DNA of 23,020 nucleotides, from assembly GCA_050331395.1 (NCBI GenBank), contig JBHJGX010000056.1:1-23020 (forward strand), in the 5' to 3' direction. The notes below the pieces were generated by a model, which was not told the DNA's origin, made no database searches, and saw nothing but the letters and a program-made list of their open reading frames with translations. The stretch is from Thermohalobaculum sp050331395 (GTDB lineage: Bacteria; Pseudomonadota; Alphaproteobacteria; Rhodobacterales; Rhodobacteraceae). The translations under genes and the position numbers were made by a program. Below, one piece after another: positions 14,966-22,132 of the stretch. The stretch's first letter is position 1. Every line of letters starts with the position of its first letter.

Positions 14966-14972
14966 TGGTTCC
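14948..14972 (-). promoter_or_regulatory. EcfG-type promoter of phyR, overlapping the nepR promoter
   Basis: On the minus strand GGAAC (14972-14968), 16 bp, and CGTT (14951-14948) form a second exact consensus that overlaps the plus-strand promoter by 18 bp. Start is expected about 20-25 bp before the phyR ATG at 14917. Confidence 0.83.
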
Positions 14973-15014
14973 ACGATGATAGCGCTAGAGTGGTGCTGCG
15001 ATGGGTGTTGTCGA

Positions 15015-15236
15015 ATGACGGACATGGAGACCATGAACGAGCGACCTGCGAACGAAAAGGACGCCACCGCGAGCGCGGCCTCCGGGGATGCCGAAGCGAA
15101 ATTGGACCAGGAGTTGGCGGGCGATCCGATGATCGGTCAACTGCGCGCGCTCTATGATCAGGTGGCAGCGGAGCCATTGCCCGAGCCTCTGCTCGAGCTT
15201 TTGAAGAAACTCGACGATCGGGAGCGGAACCGATGA
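15015..15236 (+). CDS. nepR: Anti-sigma factor NepR
   Basis: NepR is a small helical anti-sigma factor that holds EcfG inactive until phosphorylated PhyR captures it. The 73-residue product has a variable polar N-terminus and the conserved NepR core DPMIGQLRALYDQVAAEPLPEPLLELLKKLDD (about 37-68). Start choice is uncertain: in-frame ATGs lie at 15015, 15024 and 15033, none with an ideal ribosome site; all keep the core. The stop overlaps the ecfG ATG by 4 bp (ATGA), the usual coupling of anti-sigma and sigma. An exact EcfG promoter lies 50 bp upstream. It is too short and divergent for easy detection, but the context is decisive. Confidence 0.92.
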   Translation: MTDMETMNERPANEKDATASAASGDAEAKLDQELAGDPMIGQLRALYDQVAAEPLPEPLLELLKKLDDRERNR

Positions 15237-15793
15237 GCGATCCGTTCGACACCGATTTGGTTGAGGCCATGCGATCGCTCCGCGCCTTTGCTCGAACCTT
15301 CCACCGCGATCCGGCCAGGGCGGACGATCTGGTGCAGGAAACGGTCTTGAAAGCGTTGGCCAAGCGCGATCAGTACAAGCCGAACACCAATTTTCGCGCC
15401 TGGCTCTTCACCATTCTGCGGAACACGTACATCTCCGAGGTGCGCAAACGAAAGCGGGAAGTCGAGGATGCGGATGGCAGCTTCGTGAACGGGCTCGTGG
15501 AGAAACCGGCACAAGAGGGGCACATGGCGCTGCAAGACTTGCAGGATGCGCTCGCCCGTCTGAACGACGACCAGCGCGAGGCGCTGATCCTGGTGGGTGC
15601 GGCCGGGTTCTCCTATGAAGAAGCGGGCGAGATCTGCGGCGCGGCCGCAGGCACGATCAAGAGCCGTGTGAGCCGCGCCCGGAGCCGCCTGAGCGAGCTC
15701 ATGGCCGCCGCACCCGACGACATCGCCACCGCCGACGAGTTGGTCGAGGCGGCGGGCGGCGCTGCGCTCGACCGCGGCGCACAGGCTTTCTGA
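15233..15793 (+). CDS. ecfG: ECF RNA polymerase sigma factor EcfG
   Basis: EcfG directs RNA polymerase to general stress promoters. The 186-residue product has sigma region 2 (about 15-80: DDLVQETVLKALAKRDQYKPNTNFRAWLFTILRN with its -10 recognition surface) and region 4 (about 100-160: LNDDQREALILVGAAGFSYEEAGEICGAAAGTIKSRVSRARSRL, with the helix-turn-helix). Its first ATG overlaps the nepR stop. The matching GGAAC-N16-CGTT promoters in this window are presumably its targets, including its own operon. The C-terminal 25 residues are Ala/Asp/Glu-rich and unremarkable. The histidine kinase gene begins 6 bp after its stop. Confidence 0.96.
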   Translation: MSDPFDTDLVEAMRSLRAFARTFHRDPARADDLVQETVLKALAKRDQYKPNTNFRAWLFTILRNTYISEVRKRKREVEDADGSFVNGLVEKPAQEGHMALQDLQDALARLNDDQREALILVGAAGFSYEEAGEICGAAAGTIKSRVSRARSRLSELMAAAPDDIATADELVEAAGGAALDRGAQAF

Positions 15794-15799
15794 GCCACC

Positions 15800-17572
15800 G
15801 TGGCGCCGCTTGCGACCTGGCTCATGCCTCTCACCCGGCTTCGGGTGCAGTTCGTGGTAATCTTGACGGCGGCAATGTTGCCGGCGGGCGTCCTTGCCAT
15901 CGGTCAAGCGCTCTTCGCCATCGAGCAACAACGCGTCGAACAGGCCCGCGAAGTCTGGGCACAGGCGCAATTGCAGGCCGGTCCCGAGCGCGACACGTTT
16001 TTGCTCATCCGTGTCGGTCTGCGGGCGGCGGCGGAGATGGTCGAACAGAATGAGAGCGGGGACATCGGCGACCGGTGCCGCGAGGTGAGCCTGTGGCTGA
16101 GGCGAACCCACTGGGCGATCACCGATGGCATTCTGATCGGCTCGAACGGGCGCGTCGAATGCGTGGAGACCGCCGACGAGGCGGGCGCGAGCGAGGCGGA
16201 TTGGGCGGCCTTCCGAGAAGCGCAGCGCTTCATGATTGGCGAGCCCCGGGTGGATGCTGCGTCCGGCCGGATCGGCGCGCTTTTCTACCACCCGATCCGC
16301 AGCGACGAGAGCGGGATCGCCGCCATCGCCGCACGCGTCGATATCGACAGGATCCACGACTTCGTGCGCGGGCTCGACAGTGCCGCACCCGAGATGCCCT
16401 TCGCCTTGGTGGAGGCGGACGGGTCGATCCTCGCCATGCGCCGGCTCGAGGATCGCCCATCGATGCCGTCCGAGCCGCGCTCCCTCCTGACGCCGGGCGG
16501 GACCGCAAAGGTCGACCGCGCAAACGACGGCGAGGACCGCGTCTTCGCCAGCTTGCCGATGATCCCGGGCCAGCTTTGGTGGATCGGGGCCGCGCCGAGC
16601 CGCGATCTCGCGGATTTCGTCTTCTCCTGGCAGGTGCTGCCGCTCGTGTCGCCGCTTTTGCTCTGGCTGATCGCCGTGGCGGTCATCGTCTTTTCCGTGG
16701 ATCGGCTGGTCGGCCAGCATGTGCGGCGCCTCCAGCGCACAGCGGACCGGATCGGTCGCGGCGAACTCGACATCCGGATCAACCGGGCCAGCAACGCCCC
16801 CTTCGAAATCCGCCGGCTCGGCGACGCGATCACCGCGATGGCCGGCAACCTGGCCGACCGCGAGGCCCGATTGCGCGAGGCACTGGCCACCCAACGGAGC
16901 CTCCTTCTCGAAGTCCACCACCGGGTGAAAAACAATCTCCAGATGATCTCGAGCCTGATCAATATCCAGCTTCGGCGGATCGACAATCCCCGTGAGCGAA
17001 CCGCGTTGCACCTGCTCCAGGACCGGATCCACAGTCTCGCCCTCGTCCATCAGAGCCTTTACGCGACGGAGCGCCTCGACCACGTCGCCCTCGATCAGCT
17101 GGTGCGCGAATTGGCCGAGCACCTCAATCGGTCCTTCGGCCAGGCGAAAGAGAGCACGGAGCTCGCGTTTCGGCTCGAGCCGGTCACCGTCGATGCGGAG
17201 GTCGCGACGCCGACCGCGCTTTTCATCACCGAGGCGATGGCCAATGTCTTCAAGCATGCCAGCAGCTGTTCGGAGGGGCAGAGGATCGAGATCGCGCTTT
17301 GCATCGAGGACGGGTGGTTCACGATCTCCATTACAAATTGCCTCTGTCCGAACCAGCAGGCGGATAGCGAACCGGCGCGCGGCTCCGGGCTCGGCCTCCG
17401 GCTGATGGAAGGCTTTGCCCGGCAACTCGGCGGGCGCTTCGAGCGGACGAAGACCGAGCGGCGCTTTTGCGTGCGGTTGAGTGCCCCGATCTGGACGGAC
17501 AAAACGGCCTTTGATCCCGCCGCGCCGCCGCCGTCCGGCACGAGATCGCCGGAGCCCGCGCTGACGGAGTGA
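15800..17572 (+). CDS. Sensor histidine kinase, HisKA_2 type, probable PhyR partner
   Basis: The 590-residue kinase has an N-terminal membrane helix (about 15-40), an extracytoplasmic sensor region of about 235 residues with a Cache-like feel (ITDGILIGSNGRVECVET; LFYHPIRSDESGIAAIAARVDI), a second helix (about 278-302) and a HAMP linker (about 303-355). The HisKA_2 phosphotransfer helix is LLLEVHHRVKNNLQMISSL, with acceptor His373, followed by an HATPase domain (about 470-565) with N-box EAMANVFKHA and G2 GSGLGLRLMEGFARQLGG. The D-box expected before G2 (DxGxG) reads ITNCLCPN, so ATP-binding residues seem partly lost. HisKA_2/HWE kinases are the known phosphodonors of PhyR, and the gene follows ecfG directly. 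The GTG at 15800 has a weak ribosome site; ATG 15824 is an alternative. Confidence 0.9.
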   Translation: MAPLATWLMPLTRLRVQFVVILTAAMLPAGVLAIGQALFAIEQQRVEQAREVWAQAQLQAGPERDTFLLIRVGLRAAAEMVEQNESGDIGDRCREVSLWLRRTHWAITDGILIGSNGRVECVETADEAGASEADWAAFREAQRFMIGEPRVDAASGRIGALFYHPIRSDESGIAAIAARVDIDRIHDFVRGLDSAAPEMPFALVEADGSILAMRRLEDRPSMPSEPRSLLTPGGTAKVDRANDGEDRVFASLPMIPGQLWWIGAAPSRDLADFVFSWQVLPLVSPLLLWLIAVAVIVFSVDRLVGQHVRRLQRTADRIGRGELDIRINRASNAPFEIRRLGDAITAMAGNLADREARLREALATQRSLLLEVHHRVKNNLQMISSLINIQLRRIDNPRERTALHLLQDRIHSLALVHQSLYATERLDHVALDQLVRELAEHLNRSFGQAKESTELAFRLEPVTVDAEVATPTALFITEAMANVFKHASSCSEGQRIEIALCIEDGWFTISITNCLCPNQQADSEPARGSGLGLRLMEGFARQLGGRFERTKTERRFCVRLSAPIWTDKTAFDPAAPPPSGTRSPEPALTE

Positions 17573-17663
17573 CGGGAGACCTGAGAGTTTCCCCAACTTG
17601 GCCGCTCCCGTCGCCCTGCGCGACCCGCTATCTCTGGCGCGGCGCGATCCTTAAGATCGGGGA

Positions 17664-18692
17664 TCAGGCGTCGAGAAAGCCGGTGAGCACATTGACCGTG
17701 TTCACGCCGACCTCCGCGATCGCATAGCCCCCCTCCATGCAAAAGACCGTCGGGAGGCCGGCCTTGCCGATCCGGCGGCCGCAATCGGTGAAGTCGTCGC
17801 TCTCCAAAGCGAAAAAGCTGATCGGATCGTTTTTATAGGCATCGACCCCGAGCGAGACCACAAGCGCGTCGGCGCCAAAGGCATGAATGGCCGAGAGAGC
17901 ATCGTCGAGCGCTGCCGCCCATGCGGGATAAGCGGTGCCCGGTGAAAGCGGATAATTGCGATTGGCACCCTCTCCAGCGCCAGCGCCCGTCTCGTCGGCA
18001 TATCCGAGATAAAACGGAAAGGCGTGTTCCGGCGCACCGTGTATCGAGCAGAAGAGCACGTCGCCGCGGTCGTAGAAAATGTCCTGGGTGCCATTGCCGT
18101 GGTGGAAATCGATATCGAGGATCGCGACCCGTGTGGCACCGCGGTCGCGCATGCGCTCGGCGACGATGGCGGCATTGTTGAGGAAACAGTATCCGCCGAA
18201 GAGATCGCGGGCGGCATGATGGCCAGGCGGACGACAGAGGGCAAAGGCCGCGCGCGCGCCGTCGGCCACCAGCAATTCGGCCGTTTGCGCCACCGCCGCC
18301 GAAGCGGTGGCCGCCGTCCAGGTGCCGTGGGTGATCGCGGTCTCGACGGCGAGGGCATAATAGCCGGCCTTGCCGTCGATGTTCTCGGGCACGCGATCGC
18401 GCATCCGCCGGGCGGGAATTTGGCACGGAATGATCTCGCCGCGCATGCCGGCCGCCTGCCACTCGCTCCAGGCGGTCTCGAGGAACCGCAGATAGCCCGC
18501 ATCGTGGAGGCGCGCCGCAGGAGCCGGGTCGTAGGCGTTCGGACCGCGCCGGTCGGTGAGACCGACCGCCTCAAGCCGCGCGATGATATGCTCGATCCGG
18601 GCCGGCCGCTCGAACGGGGTGACGAATTCGCCGCCGTAAAGCTCGGCCTGGGGGAAATGGGCCCGGTGGGCATCGGTGTAGACGATCTGCAT
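17664..18692 (-). CDS. Histone deacetylase family protein (acetylpolyamine amidohydrolase-like)
   Basis: Bacterial members of this zinc-dependent family remove acetyl groups from small amines such as acetylpolyamines, or from proteins. The 342-residue product shows an early FERPARIEHI (about 27-36), RPPGHHA with His158-His159, GYCFLNNAAI (about 167-176), DIDFHHGNGTQ with zinc ligands Asp195 and His197, Asp284 in LGVDAYKNDP as the third ligand, and the catalytic Tyr in EGGY (about 320-323). The active site is complete. The presence of FERP and of a long loop near 90-105 fits the acetylpolyamine branch; the natural substrate is not inferable. It lies 62 bp downstream of the secreted-protein gene on the same strand, possibly in the suy transcript, and is convergent with the kinase gene. 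Confidence 0.93.
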   Translation of the reverse strand: MQIVYTDAHRAHFPQAELYGGEFVTPFERPARIEHIIARLEAVGLTDRRGPNAYDPAPAARLHDAGYLRFLETAWSEWQAAGMRGEIIPCQIPARRMRDRVPENIDGKAGYYALAVETAITHGTWTAATASAAVAQTAELLVADGARAAFALCRPPGHHAARDLFGGYCFLNNAAIVAERMRDRGATRVAILDIDFHHGNGTQDIFYDRGDVLFCSIHGAPEHAFPFYLGYADETGAGAGEGANRNYPLSPGTAYPAWAAALDDALSAIHAFGADALVVSLGVDAYKNDPISFFALESDDFTDCGRRIGKAGLPTVFCMEGGYAIAEVGVNTVNVLTGFLDA

Positions 18693-18754
18693 CGGCCGCT
18701 CCGCGTCTTTGCCGGGACTGTCACCCGGAGCGGGCCCGGATGTCCAGCCGCCGG

Positions 18755-19291
18755 TCAGTCGACCGGACCGACACCGAGCCCGGGCCAGAGGCTTTCGGGG
18801 GTGGCATCCGTCTCAACAGGCCCCGGATCCGCGATGCGGGAGCGCGCCCGCGGCGGCGGGTCGCGGGTCTCGCGCTCGAAGACGAGGGCATCGGCGTCTT
18901 CGGCCGCCTCGAGCCGACGGATCCGCGCATAGGCTTCGGCGGCGGTCTCAGGGCGCGCCTCACCGGCACGGCGCCCGATCTCGCGCCGCTGGCGGTCGAG
19001 CCGGATCTGCGGCGCGTTGCGCCCCCCCTCCTCGAACCGGGTTCGGCGGCGGAACACCTCGCGCTCATGGCTTTCGATCGCGGTGTCGAGACCCGTCGGA
19101 CCGCGGGACCGGGTTGCCGATAGCGCTTCGGTCCGGGCGCGCACGGCCTGTCGTTCGCGGCGGAAAGCCTCGGACCGGCTCTCGCCCGGTCGGGCGGTCT
19201 GGGCGTCGGCCGTCCGTGCGGGGCCGAGCGGCAGCAGTACGCACACCAAAATGAGCAAAACCCGTACCATGTGTGACAGGTAGGAGCGCAC
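18755..19291 (-). CDS. Putative secreted Arg/Glu-rich protein, function unknown
   Basis: The 178-residue product has a signal peptide (MVRVLLILVCVLLPLGPARTADAQ, hydrophobic core about 10-22, AxA-type cleavage near TADA-Q) and a mature part rich in Arg, Glu and Ala with predicted long helices (RSEAFRRERQAVRARTEAL; REVFRRRTRFEEG; AYARIRRLEAAED), ending in a Pro/Gly-rich tail. No family is recognised. The GTG at 19291 has GGAAG about 9 bp upstream; ATG 19270 has no ribosome site but still leaves a complete signal peptide. It starts 23 bp after the stop of the dehydrogenase gene, so it probably shares its transcript. Several other frames are open here because of the high G+C; the signal peptide and operon spacing favour this one. 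Confidence 0.65.
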   Translation of the reverse strand: MRSYLSHMVRVLLILVCVLLPLGPARTADAQTARPGESRSEAFRRERQAVRARTEALSATRSRGPTGLDTAIESHEREVFRRRTRFEEGGRNAPQIRLDRQRREIGRRAGEARPETAAEAYARIRRLEAAEDADALVFERETRDPPPRARSRIADPGPVETDATPESLWPGLGVGPVD

Positions 19292-19314
19292 CGCCCCATC
19301 TTCCAGGGCGCGTG

Positions 19315-20316
19315 TCAGGCGCGCACGACGTCGCGGATCTCGGACAACAGCGCGTCCTCGACCGCAATTCCGGCGGCGTCCCGTTCGGCTCGGAGCGCTT
19401 GCCGCCGGCGCCCTGGCAGCCGCGCCTCCGGATCCGCTTCGATAAGATGCGCGAGCCGCGCCACCCGCCCGGCGCCATCTCGGCCGAAGGCGGCCGGATC
19501 GATTGCCAGGATCAGTTGCCCCGTGCCCGGCGGCGCTCCATCGGCCGAAAAGAACGACGTTGCCTCCGCAGCGAGCGCAGCGCCCGCGATCGCCGCGAGG
19601 GCCTCAACCATCAACGCGAGCGCCGCGCCCTTGGCCCCACCGAAGGGCAGCATGGTGCCCGCAAGCGCCGCTTCGGCATCGGTCGTCGCCTCGCCCGCCG
19701 CATCGAGCGCCCAGCCCTCGGGGATCGGCAGCCCCTGCTGCGCGGCCGCCATCACCTTGCCGCGCGCGACGAGGCTGAGCGAAAGGTCGACCACGATCGG
19801 GTCTTCGGCGGGGATCGGAGCGGCGAAGGCGATCGGATTGGTGCCGAAGACAGCGGTGGTGCCGCCGGCCGCGGCCATCGCCGCCGGGGTATTCGCGAAG
19901 AAAAGCGCGACGACCCCGGCCTCGGCCAGGGCCTCGACCGTCAGCCCGGCGACCCCCGCATGGTGCGAGCGCCGGATGCCCGCGACCGCGACGCCCTGGG
20001 CGCGGGTGAGGCTCGGCAGGGCCGCGACGGCGCGGTCGAGGGCGGGATAGGCAAAGCCGTGGCAGGCATCGATGGCGAGCACGCCCGGGCGGGTGCGCTC
20101 GACAACCGGGATCGCCCACCCATCGACCTTGCCCGACGCCGCTTGCGCCGCATAGGCGGGCAACCGCCGGAGGCCGTGTCCCGATTGCCCGACCCGCTCC
20201 GCTCCGACAAGGGCCCGCGCCACGCTCGCGGCCTGTTCGGGGCCGGTCCGCGCCGCACGCAGCCGCTCGGAGACGAGCGCCTCCGCCTCGTCGATCGTCA
20301 ATACTGTGCTCGCCAT
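19315..20316 (-). CDS. comC: Ldh-family NAD(P)-dependent dehydrogenase, probable (R)-sulfolactate dehydrogenase
   Basis: This belongs to the malate/L-sulfolactate dehydrogenase (Ldh_2) family, distinct from Rossmann lactate dehydrogenases. The 333-residue product shows GQSGHGLRRLPAY (catalytic-type His47), RRSHHAGVAG (about 115-124, the usual SNHFG/SHH block), ANTPAAMAAAGG, FGTNPIAFAAP (about 157-167) and PFGGAKGAALALMVEAL (about 224-240). In sulfolactate degraders such as Chromohalobacter, ComC of this family interconverts sulfopyruvate and (R)-sulfolactate, the substrate of SuyAB. The position directly downstream of suyAB makes that role likely, but substrate choice is an inference; a malate- or ureidoglycolate-type activity remains possible. 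The ATG at 20316 has GGGGAC upstream. The C-terminus (ARLPGRRR) is family-typical. Confidence 0.85.
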   Translation of the reverse strand: MASTVLTIDEAEALVSERLRAARTGPEQAASVARALVGAERVGQSGHGLRRLPAYAAQAASGKVDGWAIPVVERTRPGVLAIDACHGFAYPALDRAVAALPSLTRAQGVAVAGIRRSHHAGVAGLTVEALAEAGVVALFFANTPAAMAAAGGTTAVFGTNPIAFAAPIPAEDPIVVDLSLSLVARGKVMAAAQQGLPIPEGWALDAAGEATTDAEAALAGTMLPFGGAKGAALALMVEALAAIAGAALAAEATSFFSADGAPPGTGQLILAIDPAAFGRDGAGRVARLAHLIEADPEARLPGRRRQALRAERDAAGIAVEDALLSEIRDVVRA

Positions 20317-20342
20317 CGGTCCCCTGTCCCCACGTTGTGCCT

Positions 20343-20410
20343 CCCGCCCCCGACCCATGGGCGGGCGGGGGGAGGGTCGGGGGCGGGCCCGCGCGCCCGG
20401 AGGGGCGCGC
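20343..20410 (-). repeat. Two tandem GC-rich hairpins in the suyB-comC gap
   Basis: A perfect 14-bp inverted repeat, CCCGCCCCCGACCC (20343-20356) and GGGTCGGGGGCGGG (20374-20387), encloses a 17-nt loop. A perfect 8-bp repeat follows, GCGCGCCC (20391-20398) and GGGCGCGC (20403-20410), with loop GGAG. No T-run follows on the transcribed strand. They may stabilise suyAB mRNA or cause partial termination before the dehydrogenase gene. Confidence 0.65.
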
Positions 20411-20442
20411 AAAGGATCGCGCGCGCCGGAGGGCCCCCGCCC

Positions 20443-21624
20443 TCAGGCGCTCCGATACAACTTAGTCATGACGAATTCGCGATGGCCGAGGACTTCTGCC
20501 GCCGTCGCCCGTCCGTTCGCCGTGCGCAGGATCATGTCGATCAGCGCGTCGCCCGCCTGATCGATGGTCATCTCGCGGGTCAAGATCCCCGTCACGTCCA
20601 GATCGATATGTTCGGCCATCGTCCGCAGGGTGCGCGGGTTCCCCGAGATCTTGATGACCGGCACGATCGGATTGCCGACCACATTGCCTTGGCCCGTCGG
20701 GAAAGTGTGCACCACATATCCAGCCGCGGCCATGAGCGTGACGCATTCCGCCGCCGCGCTCGAGGTATCCATAAAGTAAAGGCCGGGCCCCTTTGCCGGC
20801 GCTTCCGCCGGTCCGAGCGCGTCGATATAGACGCTCGTGCGGCCGATCTTCTCGAGATTGCCGAGCGCCTTTTCCTCGATGGTCGACAGCCCCCCCTCGA
20901 TATTGCCTTTGGTCGGCTGGCTCTCGGAGAGGTCAGAGACCTTGTGGGGTTCGATGACGTCGTCCTGATAGGCCTGAAAGATCCGGAGAAATTTTTCGCC
21001 CGCCTCGGGCGTCGCCGCGCGGCGCGCGCAAATATGCTCGGCGCCCGTCAATTCCGAGGTTTCTCCGAAACAGCCGTGGATCCCCTGGGGCAGCAGCTTG
21101 TCGTACATGTTGCCGACGGTCGGGCAGGAGGCGAGGCCCGTCGTCGTGTCGCTCTCGCCGCATTTGGTCGAGACCCACAGATCCGAGACCGGGCAGGTCT
21201 CGCGCGGCCGTTCGCTCGCCCAGTGGACAAAGTCTTTGGCCTGGCGCGCGGCGGCGGCGATGGTGGCGATGTCGCCGTTCTGCTCGATCGAGAATTCGGC
21301 GACCGGTTTGCCTGTCGACCGGATCCCGTCGGCGACGACCTTGGTCCAACCGGGCTCGATGCCGATCACGACGCAGGCGGCGACATTCGGGTTGCTGCCC
21401 GCACCGATCAATGTGCGGAAATGGAGCTCGAGATCCGCGCCGAACTGCAGCCGGCCATAGCTGTGCGGAAGGGCAAGGGTGCCGAAGATGTTTCGCGCCA
21501 CGCCTTCAGCGGCCGCGTTCGAGATGTCGTCGACCGGCAGGATCGCGACATGGTTGCGCACGCCGACGCGGCCGTTCTCGCGGCGCCAGGCCTCGACGGT
21601 GAGGGAAGAGAGATCGAGCGGCAT
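20443..21624 (-). CDS. suyB: (2R)-sulfolactate sulfo-lyase beta subunit
   Basis: SuyB is the large subunit of the sulfo-lyase that cleaves (R)-3-sulfolactate to pyruvate and sulfite (EC 4.4.1.24), in the cytoplasm. It is a UxaA/altronate-dehydratase-like protein of 393 residues. Visible family blocks are GRVGVRNHVAILPVDDISN (about 18-36), IGIEPGWTK, the metal-site-like STKCGESDTTTGLASCPTVGN (about 152-172; Cys155), GCFGETSELTGAEH (about 184-197), and the C-terminal GILTREMTIDQAGDAL and EVLGHREFVMTKLYRSA. The ATG at 21624 has GAGGAG upstream. suyA lies 51 bp upstream and the ComC-like gene 126 bp downstream. Plain altronate dehydratase is unlikely because the separate SAF-domain subunit ends in the SuyA-type C-terminus. 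Confidence 0.92.
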   Translation of the reverse strand: MPLDLSSLTVEAWRRENGRVGVRNHVAILPVDDISNAAAEGVARNIFGTLALPHSYGRLQFGADLELHFRTLIGAGSNPNVAACVVIGIEPGWTKVVADGIRSTGKPVAEFSIEQNGDIATIAAAARQAKDFVHWASERPRETCPVSDLWVSTKCGESDTTTGLASCPTVGNMYDKLLPQGIHGCFGETSELTGAEHICARRAATPEAGEKFLRIFQAYQDDVIEPHKVSDLSESQPTKGNIEGGLSTIEEKALGNLEKIGRTSVYIDALGPAEAPAKGPGLYFMDTSSAAAECVTLMAAAGYVVHTFPTGQGNVVGNPIVPVIKISGNPRTLRTMAEHIDLDVTGILTREMTIDQAGDALIDMILRTANGRATAAEVLGHREFVMTKLYRSA

Positions 21625-21675
21625 TGGCGGCTCCTCGGTTGGGGGGAAGGGGGCCGGGCTCAGGCGAGCGGCGGA

Positions 21676-21975
21676 TCACCAGCGCTTTGTCTTGAGATTA
21701 TGCACATGCACATGGTCACCGGCGGCGGCGGGGGCGATCATTCGGCCGATATCTTCGCCGTATTTGACGACCGTGTCGCCCTCGGCCAGATCCTTGAGCG
21801 CGATTTTATGCCCGATGGGCACGTCGGCCCGCGCGGCAAGCCGGAAGGCGCTGTCGTCCAAGGTGACGACGCAGAGCATCTCGGTCCCTGCCGCCAGCCC
21901 TTCGACGGCGACGACCCCCACATTGTCGCCGGCGTGGTGCACGAGAAGATGCGGATGGGTCGGGCGGTCGGTCAT
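21676..21975 (-). CDS. suyA: (2R)-sulfolactate sulfo-lyase alpha subunit
   Basis: SuyA is the small SAF-domain subunit of sulfolactate sulfo-lyase, pairing with SuyB. The 99-residue product reads through HLLVHHAGDNVGVVAVEGL (about 8-26), ADVPIGHKIALKDLAEGD (about 50-67), TVVKYGEDIGRMIAPA and the family-typical terminus HVHNLKTKRW. Altronate and galactarate dehydratases carry the same domain fused at their N-terminus, but the split form and the terminus mark SuyA. The ATG at 21975 has GGGAGC upstream. It is the first gene of the operon; an AT-rich patch 20-30 bp upstream holds the likely promoter, shared with the divergent GntR regulator. Confidence 0.92.
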   Translation of the reverse strand: MTDRPTHPHLLVHHAGDNVGVVAVEGLAAGTEMLCVVTLDDSAFRLAARADVPIGHKIALKDLAEGDTVVKYGEDIGRMIAPAAAGDHVHVHNLKTKRW

Positions 21976-21989
21976 CGGGCGCTCCCGTC

Positions 21990-22005
21990 GCTATATATCA
22001 TATGC
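21990..22005. promoter_or_regulatory. Candidate suyA -10 region and regulator site
   Basis: A short, isolated AT-rich patch (CTATATATCATATGC) lies between the divergent suyA and GntR genes in otherwise high-GC DNA. On the minus strand it supplies TATGAT/TATATA-like -10 sequences about 20 bp before suyA, and it has ATAT half-sites flanking a 3-bp centre that could serve as an operator. No clear -35 is visible. Confidence 0.35.
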
Positions 22006-22132
22006 AGGGCTTAGCGCGGCGGCGCTCCGCTGGCGAGGGGAAATCGTCGCCCGGCTCAGCGCTCCGGTTGCCAGCTTGCGCCGGATGGGCTCTGGTAACT
22101 GTCCACCCCCGCTTCGGAGAGGCCGCCGCCCG

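Noticed and set aside
15226..15246. GGAAC followed by CGTT near the ecfG start
   Set aside because: The spacer is 12 bp, too short for an EcfG promoter, and the site lies inside coding sequence.
15158..17596. 812-codon minus-strand open frame
   Set aside because: It lies antisense to the nepR, ecfG and kinase genes, which have clear domains; stop-poor antisense frames are expected in high-GC DNA.
17571..17612. Inverted repeat GACGGGAG/CTCCCGTC around the kinase stop as a terminator
   Set aside because: The 8-bp stem has a 26-nt loop and no T-run; too weak to annotate.
18721..19299. Other overlapping frames at the secreted-protein locus
   Set aside because: They lack a signal peptide or other recognisable feature and are Arg/Pro-rich GC artefacts; only the frame at 18755-19291 has a proper export signal and operon spacing.
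19273..22014. 913-codon plus-strand open frame
   Set aside because: It is antisense to suyA, suyB and the dehydrogenase; its translation is Arg/Gly/Asp-rich and low in complexity, without domains.
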